Source of the DNA: Burkholderiaceae bacterium
GTDB lineage: Bacteria > Pseudomonadota > Gammaproteobacteria > Burkholderiales > WYBJ01
Direction: 5' to 3'
Assembly (NCBI GenBank): GCA_011525945.1
Contig: WYBJ01000080.1
Span: 1 to 53,541, forward strand
DNA: 53,541 bases
Below, one piece after another: positions 37,601 through 46,522 of the stretch; positions within the stretch are counted from its first letter, which is position 1, and each line of letters opens with the position of its first letter. A program made the position numbers and the translations under genes. Below the pieces are notes generated by a model. It saw nothing but the letters and a program-made list of their open reading frames with translations. It did not search any database and had not been told where the DNA came from.

Positions 37601-37627
37601 TTGGCACTCTCAATAGTAGAGTGCTAA
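37601..37627 (+). promoter_or_regulatory. CIRCE operator (HrcA site) at the rpoH promoter
   Basis: TTGGCACTC-N9-GAGTGCTAA differs from the CIRCE consensus TTAGCACTC-N9-GAGTGCTAA by one base. It lies 28 nt before ATG 37656. TTGGCA (37601) and TAATAT (37625) are 18 nt apart and could be the -35/-10, in which case the operator covers the promoter. HrcA repression of rpoH is inferred. Confidence 0.85.
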
Positions 37628-37655
37628 TATTGCGCCGTTACCTAGGAGCAGAACG

Positions 37656-38516
37656 ATGACCGGTCTCGTTACCTTGCCGACTCCGTCAGGCGCGGGGAGC
37701 TTGGAGAGCTATATTCAGACTGTGAGCCGCTTTCCCCTCCTGACGCAGGACGAGGAAACTACCTACGCACGCCGCTACGTCGAACATGAGGATCTTGCTG
37801 CGGCGCGTCAGCTGGTGCTCTCACATCTGCGGGTTGTAGTCGCCATCGCCCGCGGCTATCTTGGCTATGGATTGCCACAGGCGGATCTGATCCAGGAAGG
37901 CAATATCGGCCTCATGAAAGCGGTCAAGCGCTTTGACCCTGACCGCGGCGTGCGCCTGGTGTCTTTCGCCATGCACTGGATAAGGGCCGAGATTCACGAG
38001 TTCATCCTGCGCAACTGGCGCATCGTCAAGATCGCGACCACCAAGGCACAGCGCAAGCTCTTCTTCAATCTACGCAGTCTGCGTCAGGGGCTAGGCACCT
38101 TGGGCGATGCCGAGGTCGCCTCGATGGCGAAGCAACTGGGCGTGAAGAAGCAGGAAGTGATCGAGATGGAAACCCGCCTCGGAGGCCAGGATATCGCTCT
38201 GGAACCGACGGGCGACGATGCCGACGAGGGTCTCGGCCCGATCGGCTACCTGCGCGATCCGGCAGCGGAACCGTCCGCGTCGCTGGAAGCCGAAGAATCG
38301 GGGCGGCTGCGCAAGCGCGGCCTCGAGGCCGGGCTGGAATCTCTCGACGCCCGCAGCCGGCGGATCATCGAGGCACGTTGGCTGCGCGAGCGAGACGCGG
38401 CGACGTTGCACGAGCTCGCGGGCGAGTTCGGCGTGTCGGCCGAGCGCATCCGCCAGATCGAGCAGAAAGCAATCACGCGCATGCGCGCGGTCATGAGTGA
38501 AGTAGCAGCCGCATAG
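37656..38516 (+). CDS. rpoH: RNA polymerase heat-shock sigma factor RpoH (sigma-32)
   Basis: 286 aa. Region 2 is DLIQEGNIGLMKAVKRFDPDRG with the following SFAMHWIRAEIHEFILRNWRIVKIATTKAQ; the RpoH box QRKLFFNLR is exact. Region 4 holds LHELAGEFGVSAERIRQIEQKA. ATG 37656 follows AGGAG by 9 nt. Its own promoter with a CIRCE site lies upstream of it. Converges with the SCO1 gene. Confidence 0.98.
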   Translation: MTGLVTLPTPSGAGSLESYIQTVSRFPLLTQDEETTYARRYVEHEDLAAARQLVLSHLRVVVAIARGYLGYGLPQADLIQEGNIGLMKAVKRFDPDRGVRLVSFAMHWIRAEIHEFILRNWRIVKIATTKAQRKLFFNLRSLRQGLGTLGDAEVASMAKQLGVKKQEVIEMETRLGGQDIALEPTGDDADEGLGPIGYLRDPAAEPSASLEAEESGRLRKRGLEAGLESLDARSRRIIEARWLRERDAATLHELAGEFGVSAERIRQIEQKAITRMRAVMSEVAAA

Positions 38517-38531
38517 CAGGTCTCAGGCTGG

Positions 38532-38574
38532 GGGTGCACGCGCTTTCCGGCGCCTTGTTGGAAGTCGCGTGCCC
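38532..38574. terminator. Possible bidirectional terminator between rpoH and the SCO1 gene
   Basis: CACGCG/CGCGTG stem extended by GGG/CCC across a two-base bulge, with a TTCC/GGAA inner stem, lies in the 61-bp gap of two convergent genes. No T-tract is present on either strand. Confidence 0.35.
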
Positions 38575-38577
38575 TCA

Positions 38578-39156
38578 TTATGAACGTAGCAATAAGCGGA
38601 TATCGTGGACGAGGTCTTCTACCGACTGATCGTGGCGCACGAATAGCCGCACACGCCCCTGGGGATCGAACACGAACGTGCCTGAGGAGTGATCGACGCT
38701 GTAGGCGTCCGGTGCGTTGCCGGGTTGCTTCTGATAGATCACCTTGAACTCCTTGGCAGTACGCGCGATCGCTGCAGGGTCGCCGGTGAGACCGATGAAG
38801 CGTGCGTCGAACGCAGGTACATAACGCGACAGCACGGCAGTCGTGTCGCGCTCCGGATCGACCGTAATGAACAACACCTGCAGCTTGTCAGCGTCGCCGC
38901 CCAAGCTCTTGGCGACCTCCGCCAGTTTGGCCAGTGTCGTCGGACATACGTCCGGACAGTGGGTATAGCCGAAGAACACCACGACCACCTTGCCGCGGAA
39001 ATCGGCCAAGCCGCGTACCTTGCCGTGGTGGTCGCTAAGTTCGAGCCGGCGCGCAAACTCGGCGCCCGTAATGTCGGTGGCACGAAAAGTTTCGGGCGCG
39101 CATCCGACCAGCAGACTCGTCACAAGCAGCAGCGCCGGCAAGAACCAGGTTCGCAT
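38578..39156 (-). CDS. SCO1/SenC copper chaperone
   Basis: 192 aa, lipoprotein-type signal (LLLVTSLLVGC). Thioredoxin fold with the copper motif CxxxC (GYTHCPDVCPTTLAK) and distant His (DHSSGTFVFDPQG). Delivers copper to the CuA site of oxidase subunit II. The stop of ctaB and the start here share one base. Confidence 0.95.
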   Translation of the reverse strand: MRTWFLPALLLVTSLLVGCAPETFRATDITGAEFARRLELSDHHGKVRGLADFRGKVVVVFFGYTHCPDVCPTTLAKLAEVAKSLGGDADKLQVLFITVDPERDTTAVLSRYVPAFDARFIGLTGDPAAIARTAKEFKVIYQKQPGNAPDAYSVDHSSGTFVFDPQGRVRLFVRHDQSVEDLVHDIRLLLRS

Positions 39157-40049
39157 TACAGCGCTAGATAGTGATCGGCGAGCAGCGCCACGAACAGGGC
39201 CGACAGGTACACGATCGAATAACGAAACGCCTGGCGCGCCAGCGCATCGCTGTAACGCCTAACGAGGCGAACCGCGTAGGCGAGATAGATCGCGTCCAGC
39301 ACCAGCACGCAGGCGAGGTACACCAGACCACTCATCCGCGTAGCGAAAGGCAGCAGTGTGACCGCGGTCAGGATGATGGTGTAGAGCAGAACAGAAAGGC
39401 GTGTGAAGCGATCGCCGTGCGTTACTGGCAGCATGGGCACGCCAGCCTTGGCGTAGTCGTCGCGGCGGTATAGTGCGAGCGACCAGAAATGCGGCGGCGT
39501 CCAGGCAAAGATGATAAGAAACAGCAACAGCGCGTCGTGGCTCACTTCGCCGGTGACCGCGGCCCAGCCGAGCACCGGCGGCATCGCGCCGGACGCACCG
39601 CCGATGACGATGTTCTGCGGCGTGAGCGGCTTGAGCACAAGAGTGTAGATCACCGCGTAGCCGACGAACGTGGCTGCCGTGAGCCACATCGTGAGCGGAT
39701 TGACCAGCTGGTACAGCAGCACAAGCCCGACGCCGCCGATTGCCCCGGCGAAAAGCAGCGTCTGACCGGTCGTGATCGCGCCGCTCGGTAGCGGACGGCG
39801 CTTCGTGCGCAGCATGATCGCATCGATCTTCTGCTCGACCAGGCAGTTGAAAGCCGCGGCAGCTCCGGCCACCAGTGCGATCCCGATGGTCCCGAACACA
39901 AACGGCTCGAGGGGAACTGCACCGGGTTGCGCGAGCAACATCCCGATCATGGCCGTGAATACGATCAGCGACACGACGCGCGGCTTGGTGAGCTGGAAAA
40001 ATTGCTGTGCTCGCCCGCCGCTGCGACGAGAGATGGCGCTTTCAGGCAT
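39156..40049 (-). CDS. ctaB: Protoheme IX farnesyltransferase (heme O synthase)
   Basis: 297 aa UbiA-superfamily enzyme with about nine membrane helices. The prenyl-diphosphate motif is [21 protein letters not shown], and a second acidic motif lies at [15 protein letters not shown]. Converts heme B to heme O. In betaproteobacterial clusters ctaA (heme A synthase) normally lies just upstream; here only an 81-bp gap separates ctaB from the next gene upstream. Confidence 0.96.
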   Translation of the reverse strand: MPESAISRRSGGRAQQFFQLTKPRVVSLIVFTAMIGMLLAQPGAVPLEPFVFGTIGIALVAGAAAAFNCLVEQKIDAIMLRTKRRPLPSGAITTGQTLLFAGAIGGVGLVLLYQLVNPLTMWLTAATFVGYAVIYTLVLKPLTPQNIVIGGASGAMPPVLGWAAVTGEVSHDALLLFLIIFAWTPPHFWSLALYRRDDYAKAGVPMLPVTHGDRFTRLSVLLYTIILTAVTLLPFATRMSGLVYLACVLVLDAIYLAYAVRLVRRYSDALARQAFRYSIVYLSALFVALLADHYLAL

Positions 40050-40130
40050 GAGATTAAAGACGTGCGGAGATCGTACGATAGAGATCGAATTCTAGCATCG
40101 CACTGCGGAGTTGGGCCTTCCTGCGGGCGC

Positions 40131-40700
40131 TCATCCGATACGCGAGTACTTGAGAAGCCGGCCAAGGTCGCGGATGATGCGCCTCGGTTCGGGATTTTCC
40201 GGGAAGCGCATCATGACATTGCCCAGGGGATCGACCAGGTAGATGTGTTTGTGCTGAGCATCTCGGGGGTAGAAGAACTCCAGAATCGGCTGAGCGTGCG
40301 CTGCAACGAACCAGGTGCCGGCATAGACCTGCTCCAGGCGCGCATCCGGTGCGCGCTCGTCGTCGATCAACCAGACGCGCTCCACGCGACGCAGTTCCTC
40401 ACCCTGAGCTTGGCGCAACTGGCGGATCAGCCAGAGCCTTTCTTCGCACGCACGCGCGCAGGCGCCTGAATCGATCACGACCAGCACCCAGCGCCCGCGC
40501 AGTTGCGCAAAATTGAAGGGCTTGCCGCCGATGAGCGTAAGCGGAGCATCGGTCAGCTGGCGCGCCGTGACCAGGGTGCCGTAATTGGTGTGCGCGTCGG
40601 GTGCCCAGAACCAGTACAGCAGGTACGAGCCCAACACCGGTAATACCGCCAACGCCCCGATAGCGAGGAGCTTGAGGCGATTAAGGTTGCGCGGAGTCAC
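40131..40700 (-). CDS. Cytochrome oxidase assembly protein, membrane-anchored
   Basis: 189 aa with one N-terminal helix (LKLLAIGALAVLPVLGSYLLYWFW) and a periplasmic domain resembling a thioredoxin-like fold (LRGRWVLVVIDSGACARACEERLWLIRQLR, ending HIYLVDPLGNVMMRFPE). The CxxxC sits where SCO proteins have theirs. Homologues occupy this place between SURF1 and ctaA/ctaB. GTG 40700 overlaps the SURF1 gene end by 20 nt. Confidence 0.75.
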   Translation of the reverse strand: MTPRNLNRLKLLAIGALAVLPVLGSYLLYWFWAPDAHTNYGTLVTARQLTDAPLTLIGGKPFNFAQLRGRWVLVVIDSGACARACEERLWLIRQLRQAQGEELRRVERVWLIDDERAPDARLEQVYAGTWFVAAHAQPILEFFYPRDAQHKHIYLVDPLGNVMMRFPENPEPRRIIRDLGRLLKYSRIG

Positions 40701-41394
40701 GGCGCAGCGCAAACCAGACGTACATCGAAGCAATCAGCACGGAAAGGGCAAACCACTGAACCGCGTAGCTGCGATGAACATCGATACTGCGCGTTGGGGT
40801 AGGCCAATCGCGCACAAGCCCGTCGCCGACGTCGTTGGTCTGCTGGATCATGATCGGCTGCAACGCAAAGCTCTTACGGGAACGGTAACGCTCGATCGTC
40901 AGGTTTTGCCATACCGGCCCTTCGGGCTGAACGTCCGACAGCTCGTAGATCCTGCGTCCCGGCACCACGGCCAAGCCTTCGACAAGGACCTCGCCGGCCG
41001 GTGTGTCGATCGGCGGCAGACGCGCACGATCTCCCGTCCCGCGCACCCAGCCTCGATCCACCAACACGTGCATGTCGCCGCCTTCGAGCGCAAGCGGCAT
41101 GATCACCTCATAACCGGCAAAGCCCGAGCGCACGCGGTTGTCGAGCAACACCATGCCGCGCGTATCGAAGCGGCCGCGTGCCTGCACCCGCTGCTCCTCA
41201 ACGGCTGCCGCCTCGACCGGGGTCTGACCGAGCTGGATGGGTGCCCGCTTCGACGCGGCCGCGCGCGCCGCCATGAGCTCGGCCTTCTCGTGAGCCCGTC
41301 CCACCTGCCAGTAGCCGAGTGCTAGAGTGGCGGCGATGCCGGCCGCGGCGGCCACGGTGCTCCAGGCGGAGGGGTTGAATCGGCGTACTGCCAT
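40681..41394 (-). CDS. SURF1 family cytochrome oxidase biogenesis protein
   Basis: 237 aa with a helix at each end (near 15-30 and 213-230) and a periplasmic SURF1 domain (NRVRSGFAGYEVIMPLAL, VLVDRGWVRG, W near YAVQWFAL). SURF1 delivers heme A to subunit I in homologous systems. Its presence argues for a heme-A oxidase, although ctaA is not in the cluster. Confidence 0.94.
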   Translation of the reverse strand: MAVRRFNPSAWSTVAAAAGIAATLALGYWQVGRAHEKAELMAARAAASKRAPIQLGQTPVEAAAVEEQRVQARGRFDTRGMVLLDNRVRSGFAGYEVIMPLALEGGDMHVLVDRGWVRGTGDRARLPPIDTPAGEVLVEGLAVVPGRRIYELSDVQPEGPVWQNLTIERYRSRKSFALQPIMIQQTNDVGDGLVRDWPTPTRSIDVHRSYAVQWFALSVLIASMYVWFALRRDSAQP

Positions 41395-41456
41395 GTCGCG
41401 TTGGATCGAGTGCGAGCCTTCAGATAGACTGCTCGCTCCGTGTAGGGACCATCTCC

Positions 41457-41654
41457 GTGAAGATTGTCGTCGTCCTGCTGATGCTGTTCATCGCCGCTAG
41501 CCTGCTCTCCGCCGGCTTCTTCCTCGTCCGCGACCAGGGCAAATCGGACCGTACCGTGCGGGCCTTGACGGTGCGAATCGTACTCTCTTGGTGCGTGTTC
41601 GCACTGCTCATGCTCGGACACTACTTCGGCCTGATCGGCGAGCGCCTAGGCTGA
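41457..41654 (+). CDS. DUF2909 twin-transmembrane protein
   Basis: 65 aa, two helices (VVVLLMLFIAASLLSAGFF and ALTVRIVLSWCVFALLMLGHYF) joined by a short charged loop. Matches small DUF2909/twin-transmembrane proteins that lie beside oxidase genes. GTG 41457. It lies on the opposite strand to the cox operon. The role is unknown. Confidence 0.8.
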   Translation: MKIVVVLLMLFIAASLLSAGFFLVRDQGKSDRTVRALTVRIVLSWCVFALLMLGHYFGLIGERLG

Positions 41655-41722
41655 TCGATCTCCGCGCGGACAAAGACACTGCACCCGAGATAGGGCGTTT
41701 GTGACTGAGCGGGAATGGAGCG

Positions 41723-41767
41723 GTGGAACGTGAGGCGGCTTACGCAGCAGACGCCTTTAGCGTTCAC
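41723..41767. terminator. Hairpin between convergent DUF2909 and coxC genes
   Basis: AGGCG/CGCCT inner stem with a GTGGAACG/CGTTCAC outer stem (one bulged base), in the 157-bp gap between two convergent genes. No clear T-tract on either strand. Confidence 0.35.
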
Positions 41768-41811
41768 TTATCGCGTATCACCGCGCTCCGACGCGGTCGC
41801 TCCGCCCGCCT

Positions 41812-42669
41812 TCACAGCCAGTAGACAAAAATGAACAGAAACAGCCAGACCACGTCGACGAAGTGCCAGTACCAGGCCACACCTTCGAAACCGAAGTGGT
41901 GCTCGGGCGTGAAATGGCCCTTCATGCAACGTACCGTGATCACGATCAGCATGATGGTGCCGACCGTAACGTGAAAACCGTGAAATCCGGTGAGCATGAA
42001 AAAGGTTGCCCCATACGCACCCGAGCTGAGCTTCAGGTTGAGCTCGCTGTAGGCGTGACCGTACTCGTAGATCTGAAACCCGAGGAAGGTGATCCCCAGC
42101 GCTACCGTTGCCATCATCCAGCCGATCAGCGCACCGCGGTTGTTTCTCTTCAGCGCCCAGTGCGCGAGCGTGATGGTGACTCCTGAGGTGAGGAGGATGA
42201 GCGTGTTGAGCGCGGGGATACCCCACGCTCCCATGGGTGTGAACTGCTCCGTAATGCCGGGGCCGGCGACCGGCCACCCGGGCGAGAATTCTGGCCATAG
42301 CAGCTTCTGATCGATTTCACCCAGCCACGGCACGGAAAGCACGCGCATGTAGAACAATGCGCCGAAGAACACGCCAAAGAACATCACCTCCGAGAATATG
42401 AACCAGCTCATCCCCCAGCGAAACGAGGTGTCGACGCGCTTGTTGTAACGACCACCCTCGCTTTCGCGCACGACTGTGCCGAACCATCCGAACAACATAT
42501 AGACGAGCACCGCGAAGCCGAGCGCGAGCAGGATGTAGCCCACCGTCAGAAAGTTCACCGTGAAGGCCGCACCGAAGCCGAGCAGGCCCATCGCGAGCGA
42601 CCCGGTGATCGGCCAAGTCGACGGCGCAGGCAGGTAATAGCGCTCGGGTGGGACGTTGACGTTCGCCAT
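41812..42669 (-). CDS. ctaE: Cytochrome c oxidase subunit III
   Basis: 285 aa with seven predicted helices. Conserved RWGMSWFIFSEVMFFGVFFGALF (with Glu) and the HFGFEGVAWYWHFVDVVWLFLF C-terminal block. Starts MANVNVPPERYYLPAPS. Completes the coxBAC core with subunits II and I upstream. Confidence 0.97.
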   Translation of the reverse strand: MANVNVPPERYYLPAPSTWPITGSLAMGLLGFGAAFTVNFLTVGYILLALGFAVLVYMLFGWFGTVVRESEGGRYNKRVDTSFRWGMSWFIFSEVMFFGVFFGALFYMRVLSVPWLGEIDQKLLWPEFSPGWPVAGPGITEQFTPMGAWGIPALNTLILLTSGVTITLAHWALKRNNRGALIGWMMATVALGITFLGFQIYEYGHAYSELNLKLSSGAYGATFFMLTGFHGFHVTVGTIMLIVITVRCMKGHFTPEHHFGFEGVAWYWHFVDVVWLFLFIFVYWL

Positions 42670-42698
42670 GTTCTACTCCTAGCTCCCCGTGTCGTCGC

Positions 42699-42968
42699 TC
42701 AGGCGCCCGGCCCGACCCGACTCAGAATTAAGCTCACCAACAGCACCAGGCTGGCGACGAACAACGCCGCCGCAACCAGCCCGGCGACAATGATCTGCGC
42801 CGGTGCAAGCTTCACCGATTCGTGCTGCGCGCGCCGGCGCACACCAAAGAAACCACTCAGCACCGTCCTGACAACATCCCATGAGCCAGCCCGCCGCTTT
42901 AGCGAACGCGCGTCCTTGGCCGTATCGGCAGCATTACCGTCAGGCTCGGCTGGGCTCATCGCGATCAT
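42699..42968 (-). CDS. DUF2970 protein of the cox cluster
   Basis: 89 aa with one C-terminal helix (QIIVAGLVAAALFVASLVLLVSLIL) preceded by the DUF2970 block VLSGFFGVRRRAQHES. ATG 42968 overlaps the ctaG stop (ATGA). Found between ctaG and coxC in betaproteobacteria. Function unknown. Confidence 0.88.
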   Translation of the reverse strand: MIAMSPAEPDGNAADTAKDARSLKRRAGSWDVVRTVLSGFFGVRRRAQHESVKLAPAQIIVAGLVAAALFVASLVLLVSLILSRVGPGA

Positions 42969-43534
42969 CCCGAAACCTTGCCCGAACCGGCGGCTGGAGT
43001 AGCCGCGTTCAACTCGAAGAAAGTATACGAAAGCGTCACCGTGGCGACCTCTTTCGGCAGCAGCGGATCGATCACGAACACTACCGGCATCTGCCGCGTC
43101 TCACCCGGCTCGAGTTGTTGCTTCTGAAAGCAGAAACATTCGAGCTTGCGGAAATAACCTGCTGCAATCTGCGGGCCGTAGCTCGGGATCGCCTGGCCAA
43201 CGATGACCTGCTGCGATTGGTTACGAACCTCGTAGACAACGTGCACCAACTCACCCGGATGCACGCGCATACTGCGGCTGCCGGGGGCAAACGACCACGG
43301 CAAGCCGCGCGTATTGGCATCGAACTCGATCGTCACCCAGCGGCTGGTATCGACCTGCGTGTTGGTCGGCACAGAGTCGCGTTTGGTAATGCTGTTGAGT
43401 CCGGTGACATCGCAAATGGCGCGGTAGAACGGCACCATGGCGAAGCCAAAGCCAAACATCGCCACCGCGAACAGTGCAAGACGCACGAGCATGCGGCGAT
43501 TTTCCGGTGGCGCTTGCGTCATCGGAATTGCCAT
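42965..43534 (-). CDS. ctaG: Cytochrome c oxidase assembly protein CtaG (Cox11)
   Basis: 189 aa, one N-terminal helix (LALFAVAMFGFGFAMVPFYRAIC) and a periplasmic immunoglobulin-like copper domain with the CFCF copper motif (KLECFCFQKQ). Delivers copper to CuB of subunit I. Overlaps the small assembly protein gene by 16 nt. Confidence 0.95.
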   Translation of the reverse strand: MAIPMTQAPPENRRMLVRLALFAVAMFGFGFAMVPFYRAICDVTGLNSITKRDSVPTNTQVDTSRWVTIEFDANTRGLPWSFAPGSRSMRVHPGELVHVVYEVRNQSQQVIVGQAIPSYGPQIAAGYFRKLECFCFQKQQLEPGETRQMPVVFVIDPLLPKEVATVTLSYTFFELNAATPAAGSGKVSG

Positions 43535-43647
43535 ACGTTGTAAACAAAGTAAGCCAGCGAAACGAGCACGACCAGGCCGATGCTCAACGCCGTGCGTACG
43601 TTCTTGCGCTCGCGCTCCTTGTTCATGGCGGTGGATCTTGCTGTCAT
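43519..43647 (-). CDS. Cytochrome oxidase small assembly protein
   Basis: 42 aa: a charged start ([16 protein letters not shown]) and one helix (ALSIGLVVLVSLAYFVYNVW). It begins in a TAATG overlap with the subunit I gene and is followed by an overlapping ctaG. Homologous short proteins occur at this place in betaproteobacteria; a role in assembling subunit I is assumed from position. Confidence 0.82.
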   Translation of the reverse strand: MTARSTAMNKERERKNVRTALSIGLVVLVSLAYFVYNVWQFR

Positions 43648-45236
43648 TACTTCACCAACGGCGGCGTCTCGAAGCTGTGGTACGGTGCCGGCGTGGGCAA
43701 GTGTGTCCATTCCAGGGTGTCGGCGCCTTCCCACGGCCTGGCCGGCGCCTTTTCCCCGCTGCGGATGGCTTTCACGATGATGTACAGGAAAAGCAACTGC
43801 GACAGGCCGAAGCCGAATGCGCCGATCGAGGACACCATGTTGAAGTCGGCGAACTGCAGCGCATAATCGGGAATACGCCGCGGCATGCCGGCAAGCCCGA
43901 GGAAGTGCTGCACGAAGAACGCCAGGTTGAAGGTGATGAACGACAGCCAGAAGTGCCACTTGCCGAGCTTCTCGTCGTACATACGACCGATCCATTTCGG
44001 CAACCAGAAGTAGATGCCGGCGAAAGCGGAAAAGAGCGCGCCTGCCACCATGACGTAATGGAAATGGGCGACGACGTAATAGGTGTCGTGCAACTGAATG
44101 TCCACGGGCGTGATCGCGAGCACCAGGCCGGTGAAACCGCCGATCGTAAACAGGAACAGGAAACCGATTGCAAACAGCATCGGCGTCTCGAAGCTGAGCG
44201 AACCCTTCCACATGGTCGCCACCCAATTGAACACCTTCACCCCGGTTGGAACGGCGATGAGCGAGGTGGCGTACATGAAATAGAGCTGAGCCTCCAGCGG
44301 GATGCCGGTCGTGTACATGTGGTGCGCCCAGACCAGGAACGACAGAATCGCGATCGAGGCGGTGGCATAAACCATCGAGGTGTAGCCGAACAAGGGCTTG
44401 CGCGAAAACGCCGGGATCACCTGCGAGATCACACCGAAGGCCGGAATGGCGATGATGTACACCTCGGGATGGCCGAAGAACCAGAAGACGTGCTGGAACA
44501 GCACTGGATCCCCGCCGCCGGCGGGATTGAAGAAGTGTGTGCCGAAGTGTCGGTCGGTCAGTACCATGGTCACTGCGCCCGCCAACACCGGCATTACGGC
44601 CACCAGGAGGTATGCCGTGATGAGCCAGGTCCAGACGAACAGCGGCATCTTCATCAACGTCATGCCGGGCGCGCGCATGTTGAGGATGGTGGTGATGATA
44701 TTGATCGAGCCGAGAATCGAGGACATGCCCAGAATGTGGAGCGCGAAGATGGCAAGGTCCATGCCCATGCCCATCTGCACGGTAAGCGGCGGATAGAGCG
44801 TCCAGCCGGCGGCAACGGCGCCGCCCGGAACGAACAGAGAAACCACCAGCAGCGAGGCCGCCGGGGGCAACAGCCAGAAGCTCCAGTTATTGAGGCGCGG
44901 GAACGCCATGTCGGGCGCGCCGATCATCATCGGGATCTGCCAGTTGGCGAAACCGACGAAGGCCGGCATGATGGCACCGAACACCATGATAAGCCCGTGC
45001 AACGAGATCATCTGGTTGAAGAAGTCCGGGTGGGTGATCTGTAGCCCCGGTTGGAAGAGCTCGGCGCGGATGATCAGGGCCATGACCCCGCCGGTGAGAA
45101 ACATCGCGAAGGCGAACCACAAGTACATCGTGCCGATGTCCTTGTGGTTCGTGGTCGTGAGGAAACGCCTCAGCCCCGTGGGATGGTGCGCGTGATCGTC
45201 ATGCCCGTGTGTATGACCGTGAACCGCAGTGCTCAT
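43647..45236 (-). CDS. ctaD: Cytochrome c oxidase subunit I
   Basis: 529 aa, twelve helices, A-type heme-copper oxidase. Low-spin heme His in [12 protein letters not shown]; CuB His and the cross-linked Tyr in [13 protein letters not shown]; further CuB His in WAHHMYT; heme a3/a His in [10 protein letters not shown]. The N terminus is His-rich ([14 protein letters not shown]). Starts 59 bp after subunit II. Confidence 0.98.
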   Translation of the reverse strand: MSTAVHGHTHGHDDHAHHPTGLRRFLTTTNHKDIGTMYLWFAFAMFLTGGVMALIIRAELFQPGLQITHPDFFNQMISLHGLIMVFGAIMPAFVGFANWQIPMMIGAPDMAFPRLNNWSFWLLPPAASLLVVSLFVPGGAVAAGWTLYPPLTVQMGMGMDLAIFALHILGMSSILGSINIITTILNMRAPGMTLMKMPLFVWTWLITAYLLVAVMPVLAGAVTMVLTDRHFGTHFFNPAGGGDPVLFQHVFWFFGHPEVYIIAIPAFGVISQVIPAFSRKPLFGYTSMVYATASIAILSFLVWAHHMYTTGIPLEAQLYFMYATSLIAVPTGVKVFNWVATMWKGSLSFETPMLFAIGFLFLFTIGGFTGLVLAITPVDIQLHDTYYVVAHFHYVMVAGALFSAFAGIYFWLPKWIGRMYDEKLGKWHFWLSFITFNLAFFVQHFLGLAGMPRRIPDYALQFADFNMVSSIGAFGFGLSQLLFLYIIVKAIRSGEKAPARPWEGADTLEWTHLPTPAPYHSFETPPLVK

Positions 45237-45295
45237 GGGACGACTCCGTACCTAACTCATGTGTTCGGGACGACGGCGCGGGCGCGCTTTACGCT

Positions 45296-46522
45296 TTATC
45301 GTGCCGCGTGCAAGACCGATGCAACTGTCGAGCTCCCGGCCGGCGCGGCGGCGGAGCCGCTCTTCGACCGTGCTGCCTTCACGTCCGCCGGCGTTACCGC
45401 CTCTCCGCTCTTGTTGTTCCAGGCATTGCGGGTGTAGGTTACGACCGCAGCCAGCTCCACGTCGGACAAGTGTGCGAACGACTGCATGGCGGTTGGCTTG
45501 CCGTCGAGCACCACGCCGTGCAGCACGGTATCGAGCTGCTTCGCTTTCGGCCCCTTGACCACCGCCGAACCGTTGAGCGCCGGAAACGTGCCCGGAATGC
45601 CCATTCCGTTCGCTTGGTGGCAGGCGACGCAGTTCTGCGCGAACACTTTCTCGCCTCGCGCCACCAGTTCCTCGAGCGTCCAGATCTTGTTGACATCGAC
45701 CGCTGCCGTATCGGTCTTCGGTTTATGCTCGCTCACCCATTGCGCGTACTTCTCCGCCGACAACACGTGCACGACGATCGGCATGAAGCCGTGCTCCTTG
45801 CCGCAAAGCTCAGCGCACTGCCCTCTGTACACACCCTCGCGTTCGGCCTTGAACCAGGTGGCGCGCACAAACCCCGGTATCGCGTCTTGTTTGGCGGCGA
45901 GTGACGGCACCCACCAGGCATGCAGCACATCGGCAGCGGTCACCACCATGCGCACCTTGCGGCCGACCGGAACGACCAGCGGCTGATCCACCTCCAGCAG
46001 GTAGTGCTCGCCCTTGGGAGCCGAACCGCTGATCTGCTCGCGCGGCGTAGCGAGCATGCTGAAGAAAGAGATACCCTCACCTTCTCCGGTGAGGTACTGG
46101 TAACCCCATTTCCACTGGTAGCCAGTGACCTTGATGGTGATGTCGGCCCCCGAGGTGTCGCGCTGATGGATCAGGGTCTTGGTCGCCGGGATTGCGATGC
46201 CGATCAGGATGAGGAAAGGTATGACGGTCCAGACGACCTCGACCGTAGTGTTCTCGTGGAAGTGCGCCGCCTGGTGTCCCACCGATTTACGGTGCTTGAC
46301 GATCGCATAGCACATGACGCCGAACACGCCGACGAATATGATGACGCAGACCCACATGATCAGCGTGTGCAGATCGTAGATGTCCTGCCCGAGCTGGCTG
46401 TTCGGCTGCTGCAGATTGAAACGGGCGTGCGCGGCGAGACACGGCGCGGCCGATGCGGCAAGAAACGCGGCCGTCAAACGCGAGCCGATCGTTCGTTTGG
46501 TCAACCCTGAGTTTCGTTTCAT
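45296..46522 (-). CDS. ctaC: Cytochrome c oxidase subunit II with fused cytochrome c domain
   Basis: 408 aa. Signal peptide (LTAAFLAASAAPCLAA), two helices (about 52-72 and 95-115), then the cupredoxin domain with the CuA motif CAELCGKEHGFM. After about residue 300 a class I cytochrome c domain follows (CVACH heme-binding motif, Met in AMQSFAHL), as in caa3-type enzymes. An Ala/Ser tail ends the protein. The start overlaps the DUF2244 gene by 4 nt. Confidence 0.96.
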   Translation of the reverse strand: MKRNSGLTKRTIGSRLTAAFLAASAAPCLAAHARFNLQQPNSQLGQDIYDLHTLIMWVCVIIFVGVFGVMCYAIVKHRKSVGHQAAHFHENTTVEVVWTVIPFLILIGIAIPATKTLIHQRDTSGADITIKVTGYQWKWGYQYLTGEGEGISFFSMLATPREQISGSAPKGEHYLLEVDQPLVVPVGRKVRMVVTAADVLHAWWVPSLAAKQDAIPGFVRATWFKAEREGVYRGQCAELCGKEHGFMPIVVHVLSAEKYAQWVSEHKPKTDTAAVDVNKIWTLEELVARGEKVFAQNCVACHQANGMGIPGTFPALNGSAVVKGPKAKQLDTVLHGVVLDGKPTAMQSFAHLSDVELAAVVTYTRNAWNNKSGEAVTPADVKAARSKSGSAAAPAGSSTVASVLHAAR

